Part shown: piece by piece, positions 1-8,736 of the stretch
Numbering within the stretch: the first letter of the stretch is position 1
Layout of the letters: the number at the start of each line of letters is the position of its first letter
Assembly: GCA_001970955.1 (NCBI GenBank)
Contig: MPUH01000693.1
Location: forward strand, 1-39,728
Length of the DNA stretch: 39,728 bases
Direction: 5' to 3'
Source: Stentor coeruleus
Lineage: Eukaryota; Ciliophora; Heterotrichea; Heterotrichida; Stentoridae
The notes under the pieces: generated by a model
Seen by the model: only the letters and a program-made list of their open reading frames with translations
What the model was told of the DNA's origin: nothing
Database searches by the model: none
Program-made: the position numbers and the translations under genes

Positions 1-17
1 GGCGAAGGGCACAGTGA

Positions 18-269
18 CCGAAGTATAAAAAAAGCTGTAAACTCAAAACTCCAGTAAAAGATAAACCTAGTCTTATAAAATCAGATGATATCGAGGCAAG
101 TCTTTTACCAAATGGCAAGTCTTTAACTCAGCGTTTTTTAATACCCTCAAAAGAACTTGAAGCGAAAATAGATGGAGTAGTTAAACGTGAACTTTGGTGT
201 ACATCAAGAAATAATTCAACTGAACATCATAAGAATGATAAAAAACTCCCACTTATTAGACAGATATAA
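18..269 (+). CDS. C-terminal end of an unknown protein (partial)
   Basis: An open frame of 83 codons runs from position 18 to a TAA at 267-269. The product is rich in Lys and Ser, polar, and has no membrane segment. It includes the stretch SLLPNGKSLTQRFL and ends LPLIRQI. An in-frame TGA lies at 15-17, so the upstream exon or start is not in this window. The first 20 or so bases are unusually GC-rich for this genome and may be an intron edge, a contig end or junk. I do not recognise the family. Coding status rests on frame length and balanced amino-acid use only. Confidence 0.4.
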   Translation, partial: PKYKKSCKLKTPVKDKPSLIKSDDIEASLLPNGKSLTQRFLIPSKELEAKIDGVVKRELWCTSRNNSTEHHKNDKKLPLIRQI

Positions 270-764
270 TAAGATTATTATATGAAATTTATATAAAGGT
301 TTATATTTTATTTATTGATTATATTTAGGTTACATTTTTGTCTTATAAGCAATATTCTTTTAAAGTTAAAGAAATTGATATTATTAAAAGACAAGGAGTT
401 TTTAGATGTATTCCCTATAATGTGCAATTTCAGCTATAGTTTATAATAAATTCAGACCTTAAATCCTTACAATTTCTTAATAACACCATCTCCAAAAAAT
501 CATACCAATTATACCTGGCATTTCAAAATATATGAAATAATCTAGCTTTTTATCATCTAATTCAACTTATCCCATAGTTTAAAATATTGGAAAAATATCA
601 GGTATAACTAAAAACCCAAAAAAAAATCCATCAGATTATAAGCATAAAAATTTAACCTAGACTTCTAATAATCATAATCCTAAAACTATTTTTTTTATTA
701 CAATCAGCATTACCCATTATTAAAAACCTTATAAAAAGCATGAAATCCTGGCTAATAATCTTAA
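270..764. other. Intergenic, 5' flank of the PRPP synthetase gene
   Basis: No credible ORF or RNA gene is visible. The stretch is AT-rich. From about 450 onward the + strand has more C than G, as in the 5' flanks of several other genes here. Core promoter elements cannot be assigned with confidence. Confidence 0.5.
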
Positions 765-1904
765 ATGGCAAAATTCCTAGCAAAAGGATTAGGATGTTTA
801 ATCGCTGGTAGTACTGCTTTAAACATGTTTGAAGGAGATCCTTATTGGAGAAGTAAAGCCAAACAAACCCCAGCTTATACTCCTGAAGCTGGTTTTTTAA
901 TATTTAGTGGGAATTCAAATAGACCATTAGCAAGAGAAGTTGCTTCATATCTTGGCTGTAATTTAGCTAACGCCAAAGTTTCACGTTTCGCAGATGGGGA
1001 AATTAACCTTCAAGTATACGATCATTCTAGAGGTAAAGACATTTATATTATTCAATCAACATGTCCACCTGTTAACGAGCATTTAATGGAGCTTTTGCTT
1101 ATGATATCAACTCTAAGAAGGTCATCTGCTAATAAAATCACAGCAGTTATTCCTTATTATGGTTACGCACGACAAGATAGAAAAATGATGAGTAGAGTCC
1201 CGATTTCAGCTGCAGATGTAGCTAAACTTCTTGAAACAATGGGTGTAGACAGAGTTATAGCCTGTGATTTACATTGTGGACAAATTCAAGGGTTTTTCGG
1301 CCCTCGTGTCCCTGTTGACAATCTTGAATGTAGTATTGTTGCTTTAAATTACTTCAGAAATATCAACCTTATTAACCCTGTTGTTGTATCTCCAGATGCA
1401 GGTGGGGTTTATAGAGCTAAGAAATTTCAAAGTTTTTTAAATTCTTCAGAAATCAATTCAGGACTTGCTATGATTATAAAACAGAGATTAGAAGCTGGGA
1501 AAATCGAACAGATGGATTTAGTTGGTATTGTGAATGGATGTGATTGTATTATTGTTGATGATATGATTGATACTGCTGGAACTTTATGCCAAGCTGCAGA
1601 AGTACTTAAGAAATATGGGGCAAAAAGAGTTTTTGCTTTTGCTACACATGGATTGTTTAGTAGAGATGCTATTTCTAAGATTGAAAATAGTCCATTGGAT
1701 CAGGTTATTATTACTAATACGATACCACTTCCTGGGAATAATGATTCAGAGATATCTGCGATTAGTCCTAAGGCGACTATGACTTCAGGGAAAATCAAAC
1801 AAATATCAGTTGGGCTTTTGGTTGCAGAAGCTATTAGAAGGGCTCATTTGAAAGAAAGCTTTGAGAAATTGTTCTACCCGAAAAGCTTTGTGGGGGATAA
1901 TTAG
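765..1904 (+). CDS. Ribose-phosphate pyrophosphokinase (PRPP synthetase)
   Basis: The enzyme makes PRPP from ribose 5-phosphate and ATP for nucleotide, His/Trp and NAD synthesis. Seen in the 379-residue product: the flexible-loop motif YYGYARQDRK at about 131-140, the metal-site region CDLHCGQIQGFF, and the PRPP-binding loop VDDMIDTAGT at 264-273. The core aligns end to end with type I PRPS enzymes, which are usually about 318 residues. The excess is mostly an N-terminal extension of roughly 40 residues (MAKFLAKGLGCLIAGSTALN...) with a short hydrophobic stretch. It could be an organelle-targeting or membrane-proximal segment, which is inference. The ATG at 765 is the first in frame, and the gene ends in TAG. 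It is intronless, and catalytic residues look intact. Confidence 0.96.
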   Translation: MAKFLAKGLGCLIAGSTALNMFEGDPYWRSKAKQTPAYTPEAGFLIFSGNSNRPLAREVASYLGCNLANAKVSRFADGEINLQVYDHSRGKDIYIIQSTCPPVNEHLMELLLMISTLRRSSANKITAVIPYYGYARQDRKMMSRVPISAADVAKLLETMGVDRVIACDLHCGQIQGFFGPRVPVDNLECSIVALNYFRNINLINPVVVSPDAGGVYRAKKFQSFLNSSEINSGLAMIIKQRLEAGKIEQMDLVGIVNGCDCIIVDDMIDTAGTLCQAAEVLKKYGAKRVFAFATHGLFSRDAISKIENSPLDQVIITNTIPLPGNNDSEISAISPKATMTSGKIKQISVGLLVAEAIRRAHLKESFEKLFYPKSFVGDN

Positions 1905-2308
1905 TAGATAGATAATTTGGAGAAATTTAGTTATAGGTTTTAGGTTTGGATATGGGTTAAGGTTTGGGTTTATATAAATTTTTTTTTGGTTTTTAATGAG
2001 AGATAGGAGTTGAAGTAAAAAATGTGGAATTATTATGATATAGTTTTATGTTTGCTAAGGTGAGTTTAATGTTTTTTTTTTTATTATAAAGTGTTTATAT
2101 TAGTTCAGGTAAATAATTTTTACTTTTTGCTATTTTTTTGTTCATTTTACAATGTCGGTTTAAAGCAAGCTAGAATTTTTGTTTAATTGGTAGTAATTTA
2201 TGTGAATTTCAAGTTGTAATTCTTAAAATATTATATTATATATAGCTATTAATATTAGTTTATGAATAAGTATGCAATGGTTTGTAGTTATTTGTATATA
2301 AATCATAT
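1905..2308. other. Intergenic, G-skewed 3' flank of the PRPP synthetase gene
   Basis: No ORF is supported. Directly after the stop codon the + strand is G-rich and almost lacks C; by eye, 1921-1980 holds 16 G and no C. This is the G side of a skew pattern seen around several genes. A run of T at 1979-1988 and another at 2071-2081 could assist 3' end formation, but no terminator is defined. Confidence 0.45.
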
Positions 2309-2476
2309 CTAAATCATATTTGGTACTTGACCCATATTAAAGACCAGATTAAATTTATAATACTCAACAGTATCTTCTTCCAAAATTAGTTCTAAATATA
2401 AATCCTCAAATACGTATTTATTAATTATTTTACTACTAATAAATTCTTTAGACATATAAAATATAATTCTAGTCAT
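2309..2476 (-). CDS. Small unknown ORF (55 aa)
   Basis: A minus-strand frame starts with ATG at 2476 and ends in TAG at 2309-2311. It would encode 55 residues beginning MTRIIFYMSKEFISS and containing an acidic stretch EDLYLELILEEDTVEYY. The composition looks protein-like rather than being a random AT-rich read. I do not recognise it. It lies downstream of the small minus-strand gene at 2679-2981 and could be a separate micro-gene, a lost exon or chance. I found no 15-nt intron that joins the two. Confidence 0.25.
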   Translation of the reverse strand: MTRIIFYMSKEFISSKIINKYVFEDLYLELILEEDTVEYYKFNLVFNMGQVPNMI

Positions 2477-2678
2477 AAGCCACACACCTCATAATAATTT
2501 TTTTAATATAAACAAACTCGAAAAATCCTCCTAGCCTACCATAAAATCCTAATCCTATAAAAAATCCCAATCTTTACCTCAAAAGATAAAAAATAATTTT
2601 CCTAAATATTACCTCAACTCTTCTACATAATCAAAAAAAGCTTAACTTAAACCAAATTAACAAGAAAATACTCAAAAA

Positions 2679-2981
2679 TTATCTTACTCCAAAAAAGAAT
2701 TTAGGCTCAGTATCAGTCAGTGATGGTAAGGGTAAACTAGGTAAAGGTGAGTATTCAGATTCAAATTCTTCTATTATCCCATTCTTTTTCTTTAAATCAG
2801 CACTCTCATTATCACTTAATGGGGGTAACGGAAGAATGAGTAAAGGCGAGTTATCAGTGATGCACATGCTTTTTATATCATCTCCATCTGGGATATTTCC
2901 AAATTTCGCTGAAACTATCTCGTCACATTGGAGAATTTCATCGTTTTGTGATAGGCAGTTGTTATTACAAAGAGCTCCCAT
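2679..2981 (-). CDS. Small protein with lipidation-like N-terminus and two Pro/Leu repeats
   Basis: The frame encodes 100 residues and ends in TAA. The N-terminus MGALCNNNC has Gly2 and Cys5, the arrangement seen in proteins that are N-myristoylated and then S-acylated, so membrane anchoring is a reasonable inference. The body carries two imperfect copies of one element: SPLLILPLPPLSDNES near residues 45-60 and SPLPSLPLPSLTDTEP near 77-92, separated by a Lys/Glu-rich linker. There is no transmembrane segment. I do not recognise the family. The internal repeat, visible also at DNA level, argues that the frame is real. Confidence 0.55.
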   Translation of the reverse strand: MGALCNNNCLSQNDEILQCDEIVSAKFGNIPDGDDIKSMCITDNSPLLILPLPPLSDNESADLKKKNGIIEEFESEYSPLPSLPLPSLTDTEPKFFFGVR

Positions 2982-4229
2982 TGTAAAATATAAATTTTAA
3001 AGTTTTAAAATATTCAAGTTCAATATGGATTTATCTGATATCCTCAATAAGCACTTCGCAAGCAAAAAAATAATTTCTATGCCCGTTAAATCTTTCTTAT
3101 ATCAGCTGATTCTTCAGATGTAGGAAAACTTATAGAGTCTTTATTATTAACAGCATTTTTCTTTATAAGAGCTATACACTAAGAAATTATTCTTGAAGAT
3201 ATAACCCCAAAAAATGCAGACTCATTTTTTATAATCGCATAGATAGAATAATAGCTTTGGTTATATATTTTGTATCAAAAACAATTTGTCAGTTTGCTTG
3301 GTTAAAAAAATTGTTCTGAGGATTAATATTAGACAACAACAAATTTCTGTGTCTTAAGATTTACAAAATCTAGATCTGCTAAGACAATTAGGAGGAATTT
3401 TTCAACGAAATCAACAAGAAGTAAAAGTCTTATACTTGGTAAGTTGGAAGCTATGATAAAGGTATGGAAAGACTGAGAAATAATGTATTTAAATATGATT
3501 GTTAGATAAAAGGGGGAAAATATGGGTGCTAAGATTGTGGATTTTTGTAAGGATGCGTGTTTTGGAAGATTTAATTTGGAATAGAGGAATTTAGGTGTTT
3601 GATATGTTGGCTTTGATAAGAAATTGGTTTATTTTTTATATTAAAAACACACAAATTCCTATATACCACAATTTATATCTGCATTGGCTTAAAATCTTAA
3701 TCCTCTTCTCCAACCATACTTTCACATATCAAAAAGTTATCTCACACATATCCTATTATTTAATCAAACTCACAAACTCACAAATCCTAAAACCTAATCT
3801 AAAATCCTCCTTAAACCCTTAAATATAAAATTCTTCCTCTCACATATTTTATTTTCCACTCTCCAATAAAATCCTCCATTCTCTTCCTCCTCTATCATTT
3901 TGATTTACTACATACAAAATATATACATACAAAAAAATATATCAGCCATGGTTTTTGATCATCGACAAACTCCTTCTAGAGGTGTCATAATGCTCATCAT
4001 TCAATATATATAATTTCAGTATAGTCATTCAGCAGTGTTCTGACTGGGGCGACAATAATCATCATCTAATCTGAGTAAATTAGCATGAGATCTTTTTCAG
4101 TATTCAAAATGAATATATAATCCACTCAAATAAGTATATAACTCAGTTTAATAAATGATTCATCAATGCTAAGAATCCTTTGCTTTTAGTCATCATATTT
4201 ATTATAAGCCATTAATAAAAATATTTAAC
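2982..4229. other. Long intergenic stretch without an intact gene
   Basis: About 1.25 kb with no convincing ORF. 3026-3240 holds short broken frames with a faint protein-kinase look (see findings). 3420-3620 is G-rich and C-poor on the + strand, then the bias flips sharply near 3640 to C-rich and G-poor until about 3930. A 75-codon frame at 3595-3822 lies across that flip and reads as composition, not protein. 3950-4229 shows nothing I can name. Confidence 0.4.
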
Positions 4230-5459
4230 CTAATCTAAGACAACTTTTTCAAATGTCTTACTAGTACGATTAAAAGTTTTTGTATCTAAATGAGTAGTTG
4301 CTATATAAAAATTACGATGAAGTGAGGTTTTACGTATTCTATCAGTAATAATTTCTTCTTGGCGGATTAACTCACGAAGCTCTTCACATTCAGGGCTTTT
4401 TAAGAATTCATTATAAAATTTCTTGTTGAGGTAGGCTAAGGCAGAATTTCTCGCTTTGGCTATTTTTTGTTTTGAGTCTAGTCTTGATGATTCGATTTCT
4501 AATGGAAGGGAGCCACTTTCTATATACCCGTTTATGCTTGAATATGATGACCCAAAATCATTTAATTGACATTCACATTTTTGATAGAATTCAAGGATAT
4601 ATTGACCTTGACATGAAGCTCTTAGGAATTTTTCAAAGTATCGAATGGTTTTTGAGTTTTCTAGGATTATTTCTAAAGAGCCAAGCATGTCGATTGTTAG
4701 AGGTTCTTCAAATGTATCTTTTTTAAAACTATAGATTATTGGGACTAGACTGCTTATGATGCAAAGTGAGAGATTACGTATTACTATGGTTAAAAGCCAG
4801 AACTTACGATCGCTATTTACAAATGTAGAGAAAAGAGGAGACATATACCAAATTATTGCCACAGCGATAAGTTCTTTGGTCATATTATACTTGTCTTGGA
4901 TGAAACGGAGCTTGTATACAAGAAAAACAAATAAAATCTGTTCGAAAAAACAGTTTGTAATATAAATACAGCTTGCGACAGTACTTTGAACCCTAGTATT
5001 TGTTTTATCAGCTACAGGGAAATAATAAGCAATTTCTTTATAAGCAACTATAAAAGCACAAATCATTAAGACAGGAAACATCAGTAACCCTAAGAACCGT
5101 ATTAGGAATTTTTGTGTAGTTCGCGTTATTTTTTCTGAGAAATTCGCAGTATGAGACAACTGAAAAATTTCATAAATCCTATACCCTCGAAGTAGGTATG
5201 AAAAAAATATCAAAAAGTGGCAAATCATAATCCCACAGCTTATCAGTTGCCAGGCCATTAAAGAGAATTTTTTTTCTTCTACTATTTCTGTAGCAGTCGG
5301 TAAGATTAAAAGTGTTTCACCAAGGTTTGCCCAATGAGTTATGTTGACAAGCCATGGAGTGCGCTTTGTTAGATTTGGATTGTTTCTTTTGATGATAAGA
5401 AGCAAACCAATTGCCAAGTATATAGTCGCAAATATTGCACAAGCCATTTCATAGTACAT
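4230..5459 (-). CDS. Seven-transmembrane protein with C-terminal RGS domain (paralogue 1)
   Basis: The 409-residue product has about seven hydrophobic helices in residues 5-245. A cytosolic tail resembling a regulator-of-G-protein-signalling domain follows, roughly 255-385. Its first half has the pattern LGSLEIILENSKTIRYFEKF and its last part has AYLNKKFYNEFLKSPECEEL, matching the opening helices and the final FLKS-type helix of RGS boxes. The architecture is that of plant AtRGS1 and related protist proteins, which act at the plasma membrane as GTPase accelerators for G-alpha subunits. Ligand and partner are unknown. The motif RN-L/F-SLC in the last helix is shared with two further genes in this window. 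ATG at 5459, stop TAG, intronless. The 7TM call is firm; the RGS call is from pattern only. Confidence 0.75.
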   Translation of the reverse strand: MYYEMACAIFATIYLAIGLLLIIKRNNPNLTKRTPWLVNITHWANLGETLLILPTATEIVEEKKFSLMAWQLISCGIMICHFLIFFSYLLRGYRIYEIFQLSHTANFSEKITRTTQKFLIRFLGLLMFPVLMICAFIVAYKEIAYYFPVADKTNTRVQSTVASCIYITNCFFEQILFVFLVYKLRFIQDKYNMTKELIAVAIIWYMSPLFSTFVNSDRKFWLLTIVIRNLSLCIISSLVPIIYSFKKDTFEEPLTIDMLGSLEIILENSKTIRYFEKFLRASCQGQYILEFYQKCECQLNDFGSSYSSINGYIESGSLPLEIESSRLDSKQKIAKARNSALAYLNKKFYNEFLKSPECEELRELIRQEEIITDRIRKTSLHRNFYIATTHLDTKTFNRTSKTFEKVVLD

Positions 5460-5810
5460 TTATAAATAGTTTTTTTATATACTTGATTAACTTAGAAATT
5501 TGACTGAAAATAATGTGCTGGGAATTTTTTATGTTAGTTGCAAATATAATTTTTATTTGATTTCGTAGAATTTGATAATAAATTGAATATTTCTGAAGCT
5601 TTTAAAAAAAGTAGTAAGAATGCTAAACTAAATATATCATCTTAAATTTCCCTTAATAAAATTTTCCAAAATATTTATATTTAAATCATAATTTAATCAT
5701 ATGTCANTCCCTTAATAAAATTTTCCAAAATATTTATATTTAAATCATAATCTAATCATATGTCAATACTATACTTTATAAATAGCAAAACTTAATTAAA
5801 CATACTTGGA
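5460..5810. other. Divergent spacer with an unresolved assembly join
   Basis: The spacer lies between the minus-strand 7TM-RGS gene and the plus-strand gene at 5811, so it should hold both promoters. Its length is inflated by a duplicated block around the N at 5707. No other feature is visible. Confidence 0.5.
5649..5765. repeat. 58-bp direct duplication flanking a single N (assembly overlap)
   Basis: Bases 5649-5706 and 5708-5765 are the same sequence apart from one T/C difference, with a single N at 5707 between them. This is the signature of two contig ends that overlap but were scaffolded without being merged. The true genome probably has one copy. Confidence 0.85.
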
Positions 5811-6422
5811 ATGATAAAGGACACTAATATACCTAATTTAACTCAAGATATCGAACTTCAATATCCATCATTTGAATTACCAAAAGAACTTGATCTTATC
5901 AGCATACTACATAACGAAAGTGATCAGGGTTCATTTTTCACATCAAAAAATCTTAAAAAACAAGAAAAATCCATCTCAGAAATCTCAGCTTGGGAAGACG
6001 AGTTCTCTTGCTTGTCCCCAATAACAAAAAAACTAGTAAAAAATGCAAGAAAGCGTCCTTGTTTTCCCCCTTCCATTAAATCTAAGTATCTTAGTCCTGT
6101 TTTAACTAGAAAAACTTCAAAAGCTCCTGTAAAATTCACTGATTGGACTGAGTCATTTTCTTCTGGCCTTTCAAAACTTCCTTTTTTGCCAAAAACAAAA
6201 AGTCCAATTTACCGACATATAATGCCTGAAGAAAAACCATTAAAGAAAGCAATGCTAACAAGGAAAAAAATTCTGACCTTAAGGGATACAGCTATAACAG
6301 TTTTTAAATTTACCCCAAGTAGTATTAACAACATAAAAAACGCTATACAAATCACCCCGATTTTTAATAGAAATATTTTAAGGTCGTGTACTTCGACAAA
6401 AAAGCAAACTCCTTACGACTAA
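5811..6422 (+). CDS. Unknown basic protein (203 aa)
   Basis: An ATG-to-TAA frame encodes 203 residues. The first 70 are mixed and acidic. From about residue 70 the chain becomes Lys/Ser/Pro-rich (for example KKLVKNARKRPCFPPSIKS and FLPKTKSPIYRH). No transmembrane segment, signal peptide or recognised domain is seen, and much of it looks disordered. It is convergent with the deubiquitinase gene that ends at 6483, leaving about 60 bp between the stop codons. It may be a nuclear or cytoskeletal accessory protein, but nothing in the sequence decides this. Confidence 0.6.
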   Translation: MIKDTNIPNLTQDIELQYPSFELPKELDLISILHNESDQGSFFTSKNLKKQEKSISEISAWEDEFSCLSPITKKLVKNARKRPCFPPSIKSKYLSPVLTRKTSKAPVKFTDWTESFSSGLSKLPFLPKTKSPIYRHIMPEEKPLKKAMLTRKKILTLRDTAITVFKFTPSSINNIKNAIQITPIFNRNILRSCTSTKKQTPYD

Positions 6423-6482
6423 TATAAATTATTACAGTTTTTGAATACTTATGACACATGATATTTAGTAATCAAGGGTTAA

Positions 6483-7466
6483 TTATAATCTATTAAAATT
6501 TTTTAATGCTTCATAATAGTTTTCATTGTTAAAAAAAGTATAAGAACCTGATGGTAAATTGCACTGATCTATTTCCATTTCTTGAATAGTGTAAAGTATA
6601 TCGTAATGGCCAGATCTTCTTACAACTCTGATAATAATTGCATCAGATGCAACTTCATAAGGAAAGCTTTGTATTGACATAATTTCATCAAGGTACATGT
6701 ATTGAATAACTTGTATTCCTAAACATCGAGGTAAAAGAAGTAATGATAATTCCCCACCTTCTTTACCCATAGACATAATATCGTTAATAATAGCATCATG
6801 ACCATCTATCACATATGGAAATATATCATCTTCGTCTTTACAATTTAATAAAGTGCATGCTGTTATATATCTGGCACACATGATTAAGTTGAGGTCGAAG
6901 GATTCATTTTGTTGAAGTTTTATGCAAGACTCATAAGCTTCAATAGCTTTACCATTTTCTCTTAGAGCGATATTTTTGTTGATTTCCCATATCACGCTAA
7001 CTTTTGCGCTCTCGAATTTTTGAAAATTCCTATAGCTTAGTATTGATTTTTCCAGTATATCTCTAAAGTGCTTCAAAAACTGTATATTTTGCCAAGGTTT
7101 ATTAATACAATCAAAATAAGTACTAATAACTGCTCTAAAATAGCAGTTCCCATCACCTCTACTTCTTTTCCAAGCAACAATATTATTATTTGTCTTCAGC
7201 TTATCAACATTTTCAATAAAAACTTTATTAAAAGGGTAAAGTTTTTTCATAGGACCAATCCCAATCCAAAATTTGCTAATTGTCGAAGGATAATCTTCTC
7301 CATCATCGACTCCAATTAATATATGATTTGGATTAGTTACCATAGGAGATAACTGAGGATGTTGCTCATAAGGTTCTGAAGGGTTTTTTGGGTTATACCC
7401 ATCTCTGATCTGTTCATTGTACATATTTATATAATTATTATCCTTATATTTGATAAAATATACCAA
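6483..7466 (-). CDS. Otubain-like (peptidase C65) deubiquitinase
   Basis: The frame encodes 327 residues. Residues 103-110 read RGDGNCYF, the otubain catalytic-cysteine motif, with Cys108 and the preceding Asp105. Near the C-terminus SGHYDILY places the catalytic His at 287, and MGKEGGELSLLLLPRCLGIQ (233-252) matches the otubain fold. Otubains are cysteine proteases that cut isopeptide-linked ubiquitin chains in cytosol and nucleus. The catalytic dyad looks intact, so an active enzyme is likely. The start is uncertain: the second Met, residue 15 (MYNEQIRDGYNPK), looks a better beginning than the first, whose 14 residues look like translated leader. Stop TAA. It is divergent from the FHA gene at 7816. 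Confidence 0.88.
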   Translation of the reverse strand: MVYFIKYKDNNYINMYNEQIRDGYNPKNPSEPYEQHPQLSPMVTNPNHILIGVDDGEDYPSTISKFWIGIGPMKKLYPFNKVFIENVDKLKTNNNIVAWKRSRGDGNCYFRAVISTYFDCINKPWQNIQFLKHFRDILEKSILSYRNFQKFESAKVSVIWEINKNIALRENGKAIEAYESCIKLQQNESFDLNLIMCARYITACTLLNCKDEDDIFPYVIDGHDAIINDIMSMGKEGGELSLLLLPRCLGIQVIQYMYLDEIMSIQSFPYEVASDAIIIRVVRRSGHYDILYTIQEMEIDQCNLPSGSYTFFNNENYYEALKNFNRL

Positions 7467-7815
7467 GCAAAAGATATTCCATTTAATCTACTTTTTACCA
7501 TAAAATTCAGTCTTGAAGTATATATTTTCTTTTATAAATTTATCTTTGCAAGTTAATAAATCATCACCCCACCGACAGACTTGATTTTATATAAACCTTT
7601 ATCTTTTTAAACTATTTTCCCTTAAAAATTATCATCACCCAAAAAATCCTTTCAATATCTATTATCCATCTTCCCTACTCAATAAAACTTATTTCTTATA
7701 ATTCACATAAACCAACACTTTTATATCAAATCCAACTATTTATCTTTTATTCTATCTTCATATAATTTTTTTTTCCTACTTTCTTTGATTTAACCTATTT
7801 TATGAAAATACACAA
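7467..7815. other. Divergent spacer, C-rich and G-poor on the + strand
   Basis: About 350 bp between the otubain and FHA gene starts. No ORF or RNA gene is seen. From about 7565 the + strand is strongly depleted in G, the same composition as the 5' flank of the P4-ATPase gene. Confidence 0.45.
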
Positions 7816-8736
7816 ATGTCAATAAACGTTTATAATATAATGTTTAATTTAAAAGTCTTAATGCGCTGTTGTTGTGAGAACTCAGCTGCAGAAGAGGATA
7901 AACAAGTTAAATCGGCTAAAAATTCTAAAAGAGAGAGTATTCAGGCAAAACCACACATAGCGACAAATCTTCAGAATGCTGAACCAAAACTAATTGAAGA
8001 AAGTATAGTTATTGCAGCTCCATTACCAAATCAAGAAAAAAACATTGTAGAATATCCAAGATTAAGATTGAAAATAATAGAAAGTAGTGTTATCCCAGTT
8101 GGGACTATTTTGAAATTCAATGCAACAGGGTTAGAAGGAAGTAAAAGGAATAAAAATGATTATAAAACTTTCATTGGAAGCCAGCTGGTTGATAATGGCG
8201 AGATTATAAATGATTATGTTATAGATGAAGAAAGTCAAGGTATGGGAAAACAACATTTGTTAATAAAATTCAACCCTACATCATCAAAATATCTAATCTC
8301 TGACTTAGGTGATGGAACAGGAACTTTTATCAAAGTAGGCTCAGAACTTATATTAAAAGATGGGTTTATCATATCATTTGGAACTTCACATATGAAAATT
8401 ATGAGTGCAGGATCATCGAATTTACTTGATAAGAAAATTGTTGTTAAGTTTTTAGAAGGACCAAAAATTAATGAAGATTTTTGTTTTCAACCCAGTGATG
8501 ATGTTATACTAATTGGTAGAATGGCTGATTGCCGTATAAGATTTGATGATAGTAATTTATCAAGATATCAATGTAATATTTCTTATCATCAAGAAAAAGG
8601 ATGGTTACTTAAAGATGGGAATGGGGAGAAAAAATCTACTAATGGGACATGGCTTTATGTTGAAAATGAATTTGAGATTTATGAACTACTGATTTTCAAA
8701 GCTGGAAAAACTCTTTTTGAATCATATCTTGAATAA
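7816..8736 (+). CDS. Protein with two FHA domains and an N-terminal Cys cluster
   Basis: FHA domains bind phosphothreonine peptides. In the 306-residue frame the second domain is clear: IGRMADC with Gly234-Arg235, Ser249-Arg250, and Asn276-Gly277-Thr278, the canonical GR...SR...NGT set. A first, more divergent FHA-like unit spans about 95-180 (FIGSQLVDNGEIINDY ... ISDLGDGTGTFIKV), where the conserved Arg of the GR motif is replaced. It may therefore be structural. The N-terminus contains MRCCCENS at residue 16; starting there would give a Cys cluster suited to palmitoylation. The true start among the three in-frame Met codons is undecided. Stop TAA, no intron. No kinase or other catalytic domain is attached. 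Confidence 0.85.
   Translation: MSINVYNIMFNLKVLMRCCCENSAAEEDKQVKSAKNSKRESIQAKPHIATNLQNAEPKLIEESIVIAAPLPNQEKNIVEYPRLRLKIIESSVIPVGTILKFNATGLEGSKRNKNDYKTFIGSQLVDNGEIINDYVIDEESQGMGKQHLLIKFNPTSSKYLISDLGDGTGTFIKVGSELILKDGFIISFGTSHMKIMSAGSSNLLDKKIVVKFLEGPKINEDFCFQPSDDVILIGRMADCRIRFDDSNLSRYQCNISYHQEKGWLLKDGNGEKKSTNGTWLYVENEFEIYELLIFKAGKTLFESYLE

Noticed and set aside
2679..2695. Splicing the 2679-2981 ORF to the 2309-2476 ORF through GTAAGATAATTTTTGAG.
   Set aside because: This would be a 17-nt intron ending in GAG. It does not reach the second ORF and breaks the length rule seen in the other introns.
3595..3822. A 75-codon plus-strand frame.
   Set aside because: The start is not ATG and the sequence follows the skewed A/C/T composition of the flank rather than protein-like composition.
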